Source of the DNA: Diplosphaera chodatii
Taxonomy: Eukaryota; Chlorophyta; Trebouxiophyceae; Prasiolales; Stichococcaceae
Assembly (NCBI GenBank): GCA_032358165.1
Contig: JAALGY010000061.1
Coordinates: forward strand, 372,001-436,000
DNA: 64,000 nucleotides
Direction of reading: 5' to 3'
The position numbers were made by a program, and so were the translations under genes. Shown in pieces: positions 1 through 12,400 of this stretch (the first letter of the stretch is position 1; every line of letters starts with the position of its first letter). Below the pieces are notes generated by a model, which saw only the letters and a list, made by a program, of their open reading frames with translations, made no database searches and was not told the DNA's origin.

Positions 1-2592
1 GGAAAAAACGCAGCAGCTCGAGCGTCGTCGGCGCGAAGAAGAAGTGCATCAGCCGAGCGGTCATCAGCAGCACGGTCGGCGGCCGGCGGCGGCGGCACGC
101 CCAGGGTGTGGCGGCCGAACAGCCGGCTGCCGCCCGTGGACTACACGCCGGCGGTGGAGGCTGCCGTGCTGGACTTCTGGCGGCGCCGCGGGCTGCTGCT
201 GGCAGCGGGGGCGGTGACGGATGCCGCGGCCGCGGGCGAGCAGCAGAAGCTGCGGCGCCGGGTGCTGCGCTTCGCAAAAAAGTCCAGCCACCACCGCGAT
301 GTGCCGCAGCTGGAGCAGCGCATGGCCCGCTGGGACGCCGCGAAGCTGGAGGCGGGGTGAGTTTATATATTTATAACCCCCGCCGCACCGGCGCGACCTG
401 TGACAAGCTGAAGTAGAAAGTCGCAAGCTGCATGCATGCGCATGCAGCCCAGGAGGCTATGCACGCCAGGGTGCCTGCATGCATGTGCACCCATGATACA
501 TGATCACACTTTCAGGTGTTTTCACCACTTGAACGTGCAGCTGGTCGGGGGACGTCAACCGGACCGCCCTGGCAGACATCAGGGCATTGGGGCGGGACCC
601 GTTCACACAGGCAACTTTCAGCCCCTTCCGGTGCATGCATGCAGACCTGCTGCTGCAATCGGAGCTGAGGGTTCCGGAGGTTGGGTCACTCAGTGCGCTG
701 GTCTGTTGACAGCGTCTCGACACCATGGCACATCACTCGGCACGATGAGACGCTGTGTGCACCCCGCAGCTGGGCAAGCTGAAGCGTATCACTGAGATGT
801 TTGGGCGCTTTGGGATCAGCGTGCGTGGAAAAACCTGCAGTTGGCCAACCTGCACATTGATGAACATACTGCAGCCGTGTGTTGCACACACAGCCTACAT
901 CGATATGTTGCCGGCCAGGCAGCTGCCTCGCTGTTGCCGTGACTGCACACCTTGTGGCCTGCAGAACCTGTCGGTCCCATCCACCTTCCAGCTGCTCAGC
1001 TTCCGGCCCGAAACGCTGGAGACAGGTGCGCGTCAACACCTGCGGCTGGTTCCATACAGATAACAAACAAAAGGTATCATGCAGAGGCCGCCTGACATCC
1101 CGCACAGCTGCCTCTGAGGTCAGCGGGTCCCAGCAACACTGGACTCTGTGCATTGCTGCAGCTGTGCCGAAGCTCCTGGAGGCGGCCCAGTCCTGGGGCT
1201 TTGACCGGGACCCTGTGGTGCTGCTCCAGAAGACGCCCACGCTGCTGCAGGTGGTGTTCGCCTTGAGGCAACCCTGGATGCAGTCTGAGAATTTCAATTG
1301 CACCGAAGCTGATGTCCCGGACCACTGCAAAGTCACACGGTCTGCTTGACGGCTGTTGCTGCATGCCTGCCCCGAGACTTGTCTTTCGGGTCGGTTGGTA
1401 CAGTGTTAGCGGACGATTCGTGGCCGCTGCATGTAAGCAGACAGACCCATGTGCCCACGAAATATGTCACGTCGGTGCAGTGCGCGGACTTCAGCACGTA
1501 CACCGCGCGGGTGGCGGCGCTGCGGAGGCTGCACCCGGAGCTGGACGTTGGCCGGGTGCTCTGGGGGCAGCCCAGCATACTGAAGGTGCTGCTATGCAGG
1601 CTCAAGATAGCACTGCTCAACCAGCCCTCCTAACTAAGGATGTCAGCTTGTGTCTGTGCACTGCTCGTCGCCAAGTGTGACTGCCGCCCAAGTCCTGGGG
1701 GGGTCAGCATGGCGGCAGGAGGTTATCACAGTGCCGGGTATGGCATCCTGCTGAATTGACGTTGCCCTGCATGTCGATGCAGCTGCGGGAGGAGACCCTG
1801 CAGCAGCAGTGGGACCGGCTGCGGGATGCAGCAGGCCTGGACGACGACCAGATGAAGACGGTCGTCGAGTACTCCGGTTCGGTCATGAAGCGGAGGCCGG
1901 GTGAGATACCAAACGGCCTTGTGCCTGCCGATAGACTGGAGACACCGGTTAGGCCCCACGGGCGAGCTGACATGCACTCATGCTGTGAATCAGCAAGAGT
2001 GTTTTGGATGTTGCCCTTAAAAGCTTGAAGTGCACCTGCCAGACGGTCGCTGCAGTGTGACATTCTCCCTCCGCAGAGACGCTCCGGCGCAAGCTGCAGG
2101 ACGTCAGCCGCTTCGACGCTGCGCGAGCTGCTGCGGGGCTGCCGCCGCCGCCGCAGTTCAAGTTCCCCGCCTGGCTGTCCAACATGCTCGCCAAGTCGCA
2201 GCTTCGGTTCCTGCGGCTGACATTCCTTTTGGAGCAGGTGCGCCTGCCGCCTACCGCTAGCATATGAACATGAATTCACAGCCTAACATGATGGAGTTAC
2301 TCTCGTGTCTGCTTACCAACAAGACTCATTCATCACAGTAACAACCATCTGCCAGCAGGGGAGGGATGGACAGGAGGCAGCCCTGGCTCAGCCGGCACTG
2401 ACGGTTGTAGAGCACCCGGATGCCAGGTTCAACAGGCTCTGGCCTGGCTTCAGCGCCTGGTGCGTGCGGCACATGGCGGCAGGTGACAGCAGCGTTGAGA
2501 CGTCGGACATGAGTTCAGCGCCTAGCAGCACCAGCAGTGCAGATAGCAAACGAGGACGGCAGGGCGACAGCAGTGAGAGTGACTCCGACTAG
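1..2592 (+). CDS. mTERF-like organellar protein, 5' truncated by window edge
   Basis: Seen: the reading frame is open from base 1 and begins inside an Ala/Ser/Arg-rich stretch (AAARASSARRRSAS) that looks like an organelle transit peptide, so the true start lies upstream. Exon 1 ends at 356 (GG|GTGAGT); the next exon (541-610, GWSGDVNRTALADIRALGRD) joins in frame. Later exons carry RITEMFGRFGIS (about 785), LSVPSTFQLLSFRPETLET (about 969-1025) joined to KLLEAAQSWGFDRDPVVLLQ (about 1170-1240), then VAALRRLHPELDVGRVLWGQ (about 1512-1570), MKTVVEYSGSVMKRRPG and LAKSQLRFLRLTFLLEQ. The phrase 'KLLEAAQSWGFDRDPVVLLQKTP' style and the GRVLWGQPSILK helix pairs resemble the repeated helical units of mTERF proteins, which bind organellar nucleic acid and affect transcription or RNA processing. 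The protein ends in a Ser/Asp-rich acidic tail at the TAG of 2590-2592. One intron may be GC-AG (611-769). The gene converges on CDC45. The mTERF call is moderate; the number of repeats was not established. Confidence 0.55.
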
Positions 2593-3196
2593 AGTGGCAG
2601 CTATGCTCTGTGTTATGCATCTTGATCTGTGTGAAAAAGTGGGCGAAGCCAGACCCGTGTCAGGAACGTCGGAAGTTTCAGCTGTAGTGGAACCCAATGT
2701 TACAGGTTTGCAGCACTGGGAACGCCCCAAAATTGGCCATTTGGCAATCAAACCCCCGTTTTTGCATGCATGGAAACCCAAAACCACAGCATGTCAAACC
2801 CAAGCAAGGAGCAGGTCGGCTTCGTTATGTGCATGTCACTGGACAGTATGAGCTATCTACAGTGTGCTCGTGCACCCCATGTCTGGCCGGCTACAAGGCT
2901 GCCTCCGCTAGCTGCAGAGGTTGTTGCACGAAAGACACTGTCATTGGTTGTGGCGGCATTCGCTCCCCTACTCGCCACTGCAACACTTTCCAAGCGGCTA
3001 CTGCCTGCAAACAGCTGTCAACTGCAGGCAATCTGGCTGCCAGCTGACATGTCATCCAAGCAGCTGCATGTCCGCCAGCGCCTGCTGCCACTGCATCTGC
3101 ATGCGTCTGTCGCAGGCAACAGGACATGCTGCAGCTGCTTGTTCCTCCTGCTGGCGCACTGCGCAGCTGCCGCCGCTGCTGCTGGCTGTGCCAGCC
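2593..3196. other. convergent intergenic region
   Basis: This lies between the 3' ends of the mTERF-like gene (+) and CDC45 (-). It should hold both 3' UTRs. No coding exon, RNA gene or repeat was recognised. Confidence 0.5.
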
Positions 3197-6100
3197 TCAA
3201 GCCGGGATGCTGAGCCGGCAGATCTGGGTCACCTCATTGGTAAAGCGACGAATGTCACTGGCCGCAATCTGCATGTTGGAGAGCATAGGACATGTGTCAT
3301 CGAACATGGACAACAAAGTCCTGCATCTGCCGAATTCGGTGTGGTCATCAGGGTATCATGTCGTGCGTCGATGCAGCAGGTGCATGCAGACGCACATGTG
3401 CAACCCGTCATCCTGCACCTCAATAATGGACGAATCGAACTGGTCATGGCGCGCCGTGGCACTGATGGCCGTCGCCGCCCGCTCAAAGGCCATGCCAAAC
3501 TTCGAGCCCTGCATGTTGAGGTGTCCACTGGAGGGTGGCTGTGCTGCTGCAGGTACGAAGCTGAGCACAAGCGGCCCACAACACAAGCGGAAGCCATGAT
3601 CCAGGGCTGCAGCCCATGCGCTGGCTGGGCCCACACCAGGGAAATGGCGGCGCGGCTCTGGTAGAAACCACTAGATTGCACCTACGGGCAAGCAGCAGGG
3701 CAAACAGAGTGTCCATCAATGGCGCACCGTGCCGGAGCGCGGGTTGCCGGCAAAGCCCACGACCAGGCAGCGGGCGTCGGGCGACTTGGGGCCGATGACC
3801 ACCACGGGGCGGTCGCGCTTCTTGTCCTGGAAGTGCGCCTCGTGCAGGAAGGCCGCCAGCTTCTGCAGCGCCAGCGGCTGCGCCTGCAGGGCCAGCACAA
3901 TGGGGTGGTTCATAGCATGACCATGGTGCAATCTTTTACTGCAGCCTGTGCAAAGGAGTTGGCAGCAGCTGCAACAGCAGCAACCGGGTACAACTGACGT
4001 AAGCACCATGCAAACAGTTGCAGCATGATGACGTATGAAGACAGCCGCTACGGGGCAGTCCACGGAGACACAGTGCCCTGCACGTCAGCAGATACTGCGA
4101 AGCTCTCTGTGACATTTAGAAGGCCAAGCCTCACCATGAGGTCTCTCTGTGCGATGTCGGCCTCCGACAGGTTGAACATGCGGATGTTGCGCAGGCCGAT
4201 GACCATCCGCCGCTGGATGATGAGGCCGCCGTCCCTGCAAACCAGCATCGTAATCACGTGCCTGACGGGCGCTGCGGAAGCACCACAGCTAGCATGGTGT
4301 GGACCAGGCTGATGCATGTGGGCAGCTATACTGTGCTGGAGGCCAGACTGCCAGGCACGCATGCCTTGGTGCAACCCAGACAACCATGCAAAACGCAGTT
4401 CACTACGGGGCATTGAAGACGCACTGCACAATGGCCCGCTGCAGCTTCTTAGCCAGGTCCAGCCCGGCCCTCAGCCTGCCGCCGTCCTTCTGCCCCAGGG
4501 CCTCCCACGCCCGCCTGCATGATCCAGGCGACTGGCGGTCAGAGCAATGAAAGAGTGAGTGCCCGGCGGTCGTCAGGCGCTTGGTGCATGCATCATGCTG
4601 CTTGCATCAACCAGCTGAACCGACCGCCCGTCAGCCTCGGATGTGCAGAAAATCAAGGTGTCCTCTGTACCCCTGTGAATCCGAGAAGTGCTGCCGAAAA
4701 GGGGTGAAGGTGCGTCTGAACGCACCAGAAGCGGTCGCGGGGGGTGGCATCGTCCCGCACCGACATCGGCTGCTCCAGGAGGGCTGTCAGCGCCGCCACC
4801 ACATCCGACGCCGACAGGTAGGTCGCCTGCCAGAATTAGTACGTCGAAAGCGTCACAGAAATTCATCGACAAGCATGTGTTTGTGGTCAAAGAGAAAGTA
4901 TCATGTGCGGTCCACAGTTGCCTGGTGCAGCCTGCAGCTCTCCCATCAGAGTTTGGGCAACACCGTGAGCGACTTGCAGGGTAGATTCACAACCCCGCAC
5001 CCGGTTCCAGCCGTTCTGCAGCTCGAAGGAGGGAAAGGCGACCTCTGCCAGGCCGAAGGTTGGCGCGTGCTGCGCCAGCTTCTCAGCCAACTGGCGCCGG
5101 AACTTTGGCGCCATGTTGCCTGCAGCATGAGGCCCGCACATGATATGCATTAGAAACCGTCACTACCATTCTGGAGCCTGTGACCATCCTGATGCCCCTG
5201 CGCAGGGCTGGCATCAGCTTCCGGACGCCTGCTCGGTTCGACTCGCTTCATCTGCATGATGCATCTGCAAAGCCGGGTCGCAGTGTGGCATCAGCCCCGG
5301 TGGGGTCGACGCACTGTAGGCGAGGCGGGACTGCGCGAGCGGCATGCCGCACACCACCAGCAGCTCCTGCAGCAGCTCCTGCCCGCGGTCCAGCCACGTG
5401 AGCAGCCGCGTCGCGACGTAGGGGCTGTTGGCCAGCGCCTCCGACAGGCTCCAGTGCCGCAGCAGCTGCAGCCGCAGCTCCTGGATCGGCCTGCATGTAA
5501 GCGCCCAGGCTTCCGGTTTCGGTTAAAAGGAATGTCTGCCGCCAGATTGCTGCACAAGGTACCCTTTACATACGGAAAGGGTTTGCAGCATCTCACGACC
5601 TTGCACGGGCAGCAGCTTGTGACGTCATGGGCGGCAGCTTGTGACTGGAAGGTCTGGACAGTCTGAGACTGCAGGCGTCAGGCAGCTGGTCAGCCACCAG
5701 CAGCGGGCGCACTTGATCTGGAAGTACTTTGGCAGCCGCATGGTGGTGGTAGTCCCCGTCTCAGGGTCTGTCACCACCGTGCTCTCCTCCACATCCACGT
5801 CCGCATGGTTGAGCACCTGCAGCAGGGATGGCGCATCACGTTACCAGTCTGGCAGCAAAGTCGAGATTCACAGTGACGCCTGGCAGCTGGCGAGGGGCAT
5901 TGAGTGCACAGCGCTGCTGTACATATGCCCTGCACGGTGAGTCTGTGCGTGTCCTCACCTCAGTTTCGAGCATCTGGCTGGTGTGCAGGTAGCGGTCCTT
6001 CGCCACGTGCTGGTGCACCAGCTGGTCGGTCACGCCCACGATGTACAGCCTGCAGCGGCGGCACGCGGCACATCAGGCTTCATGCCGACCCCCGCAGCTG

Positions 6101-7819
6101 CTGCTCATGAAGCTGGACCTGCCTGACAGCGCTGCACAGCAGCTTGTCGCCCCACACAGCGAGGGGGACATGCAGTGCATGATGCAGAGGCGAGCGCGTG
6201 CAAGAGTTTAAATCAAATGTTAATGGTTTGAAGAAACTTAGGAAAACAAGTTATAAATTGCAATGAAATGTATAAAATATGTACGAAACCAACTCAAATA
6301 CTGTAGTGCCAGTGTATATACCACAGGAGTCGGTTGTCGTCCAGGTGCATGGCGTGCGCGAGGCCGTACAGGATGCCGCTGGCCGGCTTCCCCCAGTAGG
6401 TCCCCCGCTCATAGTAGTCTATGCGCGCCTGGTGCAAGAGCACACACGGGTTTTGAAGCAATGCTCTGCTGCCAGCCTCAGATGATCAGTGGCTGCGGGT
6501 CTTGGGCTACGGGTCTTGGTGAACGCAGTGTCAGCGCAGCACACCTGCTGCCGCGCCGCCTTTGCCGCCTTCCGCTGCGCTCTCCGAGACGCTGCAGGGC
6601 CGGGTGCGGCTGCAGCGCCGTTTTCGGTCCTCAACCTGTCGGAGCATAGGTTCATACGACGTGAGTCCAGGACGACCCTGCAGCATGCTGCTGCTGCAGT
6701 GCACCGATGACACAAGCAGCTTAGGGAACATTACGTGCACAACGGGGCCCACCTCTGAGCTGGCCGCTCCTCATCGCTGTCGCTGTCATCGTCGCTGTCT
6801 GCAGTGCGCCCACAGTCACAAGCTCAGCACCCTGCCGCTGATCTGCAGCTCTGACGACGACTCCGCTTTGCGTCCCTTCCGACCCTCGTTCGAGCATACA
6901 CCATTGATCTGCGCACCTGATCCGGAGGACTCCGAGTCCGACGCCAGGGGGATGTCCTGTGCGACGGTGCCGTCGGCGGGGTCGTGCAGGAACAGCGTGT
7001 CCACGTCGTCCTCCTTGTTGTAGGAGTGGTGGATCGGCCGGTGCGCGTCGATCACGATGACGCGGACCTTGCGCGGCAGCTCCAGCATCGCACGCACGTC
7101 CTCGCACGCCCCGCAGTTCACCAGCATCACCGTTCGCTCGACCTGCACGCAAGCAGCCATGGATTGGTGCCCTGGAAAGATGCTGCGCCGTACTACTTGG
7201 TCTCATAGGCGGTGTGCTTGCAGCTTCAATGTCCTGAAGACCAGGCGATGCCCGCCGACCACCTGCTGTCAAGATAGGCTGCTACCACACAGGAAGTTAC
7301 TGCAGCACGCAGCAGCAGTGCCGTGGTGTTGGTGTGTTCGCAGTGCACCACGTGACTGATCTTGATCGCACCTCTGCCTCCGAAAACTCGTGCCGCGCGA
7401 TCTCCTGCATCTCCGTGTAGTTCGACACCGGGTAGATGGTGAAGTACACGCTGTGCGCCCGCAGCACCGTCTGTGGCACACGCGGACACCGAGGTTTGCA
7501 ACCTGTAACGGGCTATCTTTGCAGCCGGCGGTCCGCACATGCATGCGTATGAACGTGCAGGCACACGCTGCACAGCAAATTTTGCATATGCACAGCCCCG
7601 CAGCAACAGCGCAGGTGTGCCTGCTGCCAGTGGTGCATTCGCATGGCGTATCCAGACCACCAGACACACTCTCCTCACCTGCAGGATGCGCGTCGCGCAC
7701 ACAGAGTCGGCCTCGCCGGTGGACACGAAGACCAGCAGCTTCTTGTCCTCCTGCGACGCCAGATCATCCCGCAGCGCGCCATCGAACAGGTCCTCAAACT
7801 GGCCCGGCTCCACGAGCAT
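3197..7819 (-). CDS. CDC45: CDC45, replication initiation factor of the CMG helicase
   Basis: CDC45 joins MCM2-7 and GINS to form the replicative helicase at origins. Seen on the minus strand: start ATG at 7819 (MLVEPGQFEDLFDGALRDDL), then KKLLVFVSTGEADSVCATRI, matching the family N-terminal block that ends in a DVDSLCALKI-like motif. Next come VYFTIYPVSNYTEMQEIARH, then VMLVNCGACEDVRAMLELP and VIVIDAHRPIHHSYN (about 7040-7140), the DHH-like core typical of CDC45, followed by an acidic Asp/Ser patch (about 6900-6960). Later exons have LLTWLDRGQELLQELLVVCG (about 5340-5400), MAPKFRRQLAEKLAQHAPTF (about 5050-5115), RRMVIGLRNIRMFNLSEADI (about 4150-4210), RPVVVIGPKSPDARCLVVGF and SKFGMAFERAATAISATARH with FDSSIIEVQDD (about 3400-3510). 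The last exon joins at AT|G (donor GTGCGT) and stops at 3197 (RLSIPA*). About a dozen introns, one with an AT-rich core. Identity is strong; a few inner exon edges are not settled. Confidence 0.88.
6205..6302. other. AT-rich island in a CDC45 intron
   Basis: About 100 bases of strongly AT-rich sequence (runs such as GTTTAAATCAAATGTTAATG and TGAAATGTATAAAATATGTA) sit inside an intron of CDC45, in otherwise GC-rich surroundings. No coding or RNA feature is visible in it. It could be a decayed insertion or an unusually AT-rich intron body. Confidence 0.5.
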
Positions 7820-9402
7820 GCCGCCAGGCTGCCCCTGCCCGCCCTGCCTGCCCGCCGCTGACTGCTGCTTCGCTGACTTTCAGAGCCCGCTGACTGCGTG
7901 CTGCCGGTATACCAGCTCCTGCCGCTGCCTGCCCGCCCGCTGCCGGAGTCGCTGCTCTGCGTGGCATCAGCTCCGGCAGCAGGTGCGGACCATCCGGGTG
8001 TGCGGCCCCTGCGCCGCCGCTGTTACTGCCGCTCCACCGCCAGTGGTAGTTGGCTGACGTGCGAGCAGCTTATTTGATTGCCGCCTGCAATACTGAACAC
8101 ACGTTCGTCAGACTGCCAGCATTGGCTTGGCCCACTGCTGCGCACGGCGCATTCAAAGTCACTGTCATGTTGTGACAACACGAAGCAGTCTCAGGGGAGG
8201 CGCATTGGCGTTGTTAAGAAGTACAGTGATCCAGCGGAAGCGCCGCGCCGCGACTTACTGCGCTGCTAGGCTTGCTGCAGCGCCTGTACTGGTTGCCAGA
8301 GGCTTACAATGCACGCGGGCAGCCGCGTCGGTATGCCGCTGAGTAGCCTCGGCAAGCGTCGAGACTTCAGGAAAACCAGCTGATCATATAGGGTATGCTC
8401 ATGACGGCCGTCTGGCTCCGCTACGTGAAGCTACTTGTGTCGAAGATGGATGAACCGATGTCCAGCAATCAGCCTGGGTTCAACGGCCTGCCTACCTCAG
8501 AGCAAGCTATCTACCAGGCTGCTGTATACACTATGACTGCAACAGCTCATGTGACGGTGTGGCCGGACAAGCACGTCGTTTCGTCATCAACAGCCACACT
8601 TTTGAAAGTCAAAAGTTTGCCAGCTGCCAGCAGCCACCCTGCAGCAGCACGCTGCAGGCCAATACCGCCATCTTGGCAGTCTGCAGCGTCAAGACACATT
8701 TCAGCAATGCAAGCTGCTCTGCAATGAGAGTTAAGCGACATGCTGAAAGCGTGGGACTTGTAGCTGACAGGCTCCATGGTTGCAACTGATGCATGTTTCG
8801 ACCCGGTGCATGCATGTGCTTGATCAGCCTCGCTGCTGCATGATGAAGTGTACTGAAGTGTAGAGCGTTGGCGGCCACCTTGCGGTGCGGCGGAGCAGAA
8901 TTGGATCTCAGGTTTGAGGCAATTCGGCGCGGCTGCGGACGCTTCAGCACTGCAAGGAGCTTCTGTCGCCATGCAAAAAGGCTGGAACCAGCGGCCTGAG
9001 CCGCTGCTGAACATCGCTCGACCTACCGGCGGCTTGCCAGCTGTGGCAGGGCGTACGGCACGGCGCAGCGCTGCTGCGGCTGCCGCATGGTGGCTGACAA
9101 ACCGCGGGTGGGTGCTGAAGCACCGCAAGCCCCTTGTCAAATACACTGTTTGTTGATCAGTCAGCATCGCCTGACAAGCAGCCAGCAATGAGAGCAGCAA
9201 CATGCTTGCAGGGTGGCATGGGTAGCATTGCGGCTGGTCAAAGCACCGCACCTTGCCACTGCTGCTGACAGACTATCAGGTGCTCAATAGAGTGGCAATA
9301 TGAGCCACTGCAGCATCATGGGCAGCGTCAACCATTGGGTGCATGGAGCAATGCTGACGATCCCTCCAGCACGGTCATGATTGCGCTGGCATGCTCACGC
9401 AG
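7820..9402. other. divergent intergenic region, CDC45 / TMEM209-like
   Basis: It separates the CDC45 start (-) from the first well-supported exon of the TMEM209-like gene (+). It must hold both 5' regions. A possible first exon of the + gene starts with ATG at 8971 (MQKGWNQRPEPLLNIARP), but no donor in it joins cleanly to the exon at 9403. Short open stretches near 8395-8727 show no recognisable domain. Confidence 0.4.
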
Positions 9403-12400
9403 CGTGGGGCTGGTACCTGTTGACCGCCTACCTGGCAATCTTGGTGGTCGACGCTGCATGGGCAGCGTTGCAGCTGGCGCGCCCTAAACTCAACTCCGCT
9501 TGGGCAGATGCTAACCTCACTGAAGCACAGGTGATGCACTCTATGCATCATTGTGTCATCCACTGTCTTGTGTCCGTTGTGAGCTGATCCGAGTACATGG
9601 TCCCACGCTCCCTGTCGTTGGAACCGTCAGCTGCGAGATGCAGGCAAAGTTGTGGGGCGTGCCAGCAACTGCCACGCCATCAGCGGCACAGGGCTCAGGG
9701 CAGCAGCAGCAGCAGCAAAGACAGCAGCCGCAGCAGCAGCAGCAGGGACAGCAGCAGCCGGCCATTGTGACGCCACTGGTGAGCTTGCCTGCGCATTTGC
9801 GCCAGCAGCTGGCAACCTGTCTGCCAGCAATGCAGCGCAACTTGGGGGTCGTGCTACATTAGTGGCATCGATCAGCGGCTGCTGACACTCTGCCATGTGT
9901 AGGCGAGGGTGCCCCTGCTTGATCTGCTAGAGGAGAGGTTTCCACAATGCTAGAGGAGAGGTTTCCACAACAGCTGGCCCTTCGTTGCTTGCGAACAATT
10001 GCGCCTAACTACACCTGTGTAGCTATAACACGCATCTGATGTGCTGCTGCGTGTCCTGACAGCGGCCGCAGCGGGTGCCAGCCACACCGCCCGGAGGCAG
10101 TGGCGTGGGTCACGAGCAGCAGCAACAGCAGCCGCAGCACACGCCGCCGCAGCAGAATGGGTCAGCGCCGGGCCGCCTCGGCTCGATGCACGGCTCGCCC
10201 TATGGCGGCGGCCCCAGCCCTGTGGTGACCACCCCGGAGCAGCTGCAGCGCTACCTGGTGCGCCTCGCGAATGCCATCTGTGCAGCCAGTGTTGCACGCG
10301 AGTAGACGCAGGCGTGATGAACGTTCTGGCCACAACTACGATCCCACCATCTTTGTGATGACTGTAAATTCAAATTGCAAGTGTCACCAGGGTTGTCAGT
10401 ACCTGCAATGGGTGCGCCACGCATGCACAGGATGCGTTTGATGCGGACACAACAGCGCCAGCAGATGGTCCGGAGCTGGGCTTCGGGGCGTTCCCCTTTG
10501 GAGCCGCCGGCGGCGCGACACCCAGGGCGCAAGGGTTTGGGGCGTCACCCTTCGATCAGCAGCAGCATCCTGGCCAGGCAAGCCGCATGCTTCCAGGCAC
10601 TTGGCCCCTTTCTCGTTCCAGAGTTGCATGTGCAACACATGCGGCCATGTTGTTGTGTAGCCAAAACTGCGCAGAGGGTCGAGCTGCAGTCCGAGCACCT
10701 CGGCAGGTTTCTGCACATCTGATGCAGCACCCGCCGCCATTTGCAGGACGCTCGCAGCCCGTCCTCGGTGCTGAAGACGGGGCCCTCGGCGCCCACCTAC
10801 CGGCCGTCGGTGCTGCCGATGCGGGTGGGCGCCGGCGGCGGCGGCGGCCGCGGCGGCCGTGGCAGCCTCGCGCCCTCCGCACCGGCCGCGGTCGCGGCCG
10901 CGCTGCACCACCTCGTGACCGACCGGCGCACCCTAGAGGTGCGGCTGCTCCATGATGTCAATCTTGCCAGCATTGTCTGGCACATTCCTGGAACCAGTGT
11001 TCCAGCCTCCCAGCCTCGTTCTGTTGCGGGCACACCAGAACGCCCCCGTGAGCGGCAAGCCGCCAGACTGAATGCATGTCTGCAACAGGTGTGGACGGAG
11101 CGGTTCAGGGAGTGGATGGCGGCGCACGTGCTGCAGCCGCTGGTCCGCCTCATGGGGCAGGCCCACCAGGAGGTTCGCTGTCTTGCTCACATCCGTCGTG
11201 CGGCTGCAGTCCCTGGCAGATGCTCAGCCTGCAGCCACGGACGTAGAGGGGATACTCACGCACAGCTCAGCCTGTCGACCACTTCTGTGCACACGCCTGC
11301 ATCCTGTTCTACTGCGGCGTCAATTGCGTACTTGAGGTGCCTGTTGGGTTTAAAAGCCGCCTTCCAACCAGTACTCTTGCAGCTATTCTTTAACTCTGTT
11401 GTGCGCAGGTCATGGACAAGACATCGGCGGCCGGGTGGCAGGGCATCAGGCTCAGCGAGCTGGGGGATGCGGAGGACGCTGCAGCGGCGGCGGCGCCCGT
11501 GCACCGTCCCTCGCCAGCAGCGTCGGCCGCGGCCGACGAGGAGATGCTGGTGCGTCACCGTCTTCAGGGTGCAGCCGCGCAGGGCTCTGCACGTCTGGGC
11601 GGCCGATCCGAAGGCCGATCCTCAGTGTCGCGAACTGCAGGTGCGGCAGCTGAGGGAGGCGTTGAGGGCGCGTGCGGCTGCGCCGCCCGCCAGCGCCGAG
11701 GTCAATGCTGCGCTCCAGGTGTGCACGTGCTGCAGTGCGGCGCGCGTCACCGCACGAGTGCCAGAAGCAAAGGGTCGCCCGCGATGCATCACTCGTCAGT
11801 CCTGGAACCCAGTTGAGGCTAGGACAGGAGGTGCCAAGCGCCGAAGGCATCTGACCAACCAAGTCCACCCTCCGCCTGTACGCCAGGCTGTGGAGGTGTA
11901 CCAGCGGCTGGCGTCGCTGCTGGCGGGGGACTCGCCCCGTGGGCTGCTGCCCCCCGCGCCCCGTGGCTACGTGGCGCTGCGCATCCGGCAGCTGGCAGGT
12001 GGGCTGGAAGTGCAGTTCAAATGGGCAGGGGGTGCTGCTCTGCTTGTTTATCTGCAAGCTGCAGTCCCTGTGCGCCGTCCGCTGGCGGGCAGAATGTCCG
12101 AGTAGATGCACTCTCTGGTTTTGGTATGACGCTTTGGTTGGTTGTTGGGTGTCCATGGCTCCATTTGGACACAGGCGTTGCTACCCGCTCAAGTGTGTGG
12201 CTGTGGAAGACATGCAGGCGACATTGCGGGGGCGTGCAATGGCGCCGCTGAGATCGCTCAGGATGCTTGGCCCTGCCCTGCAGAGGGCACGTGTGTGAAG
12301 GAGTTCACCTGGAATGGCGGCGGCACGTGGCAGGGCCGCGCCTGGACGCCCGACCTGCCCACCGACGCGGCGCTGCTGTTCTACCTGTTCGCCGCCTTCC

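Noticed and set aside
5234..5245. GGTTCGACTC resembling a tRNA B box
   Set aside because: No matching A box or acceptor-stem pairing around it, and it lies inside the CDC45 gene.
8395..8727. Open + strand stretch of 110 codons between CDC45 and the TMEM209-like gene
   Set aside because: No domain, no good splice context; composition like non-coding DNA.
8971..9156. Possible first exon of the TMEM209-like gene (MQKGWNQRPEPLLN)
   Set aside because: None of its good donors gives the phase needed by the exon at 9403; left out of the CDS span.
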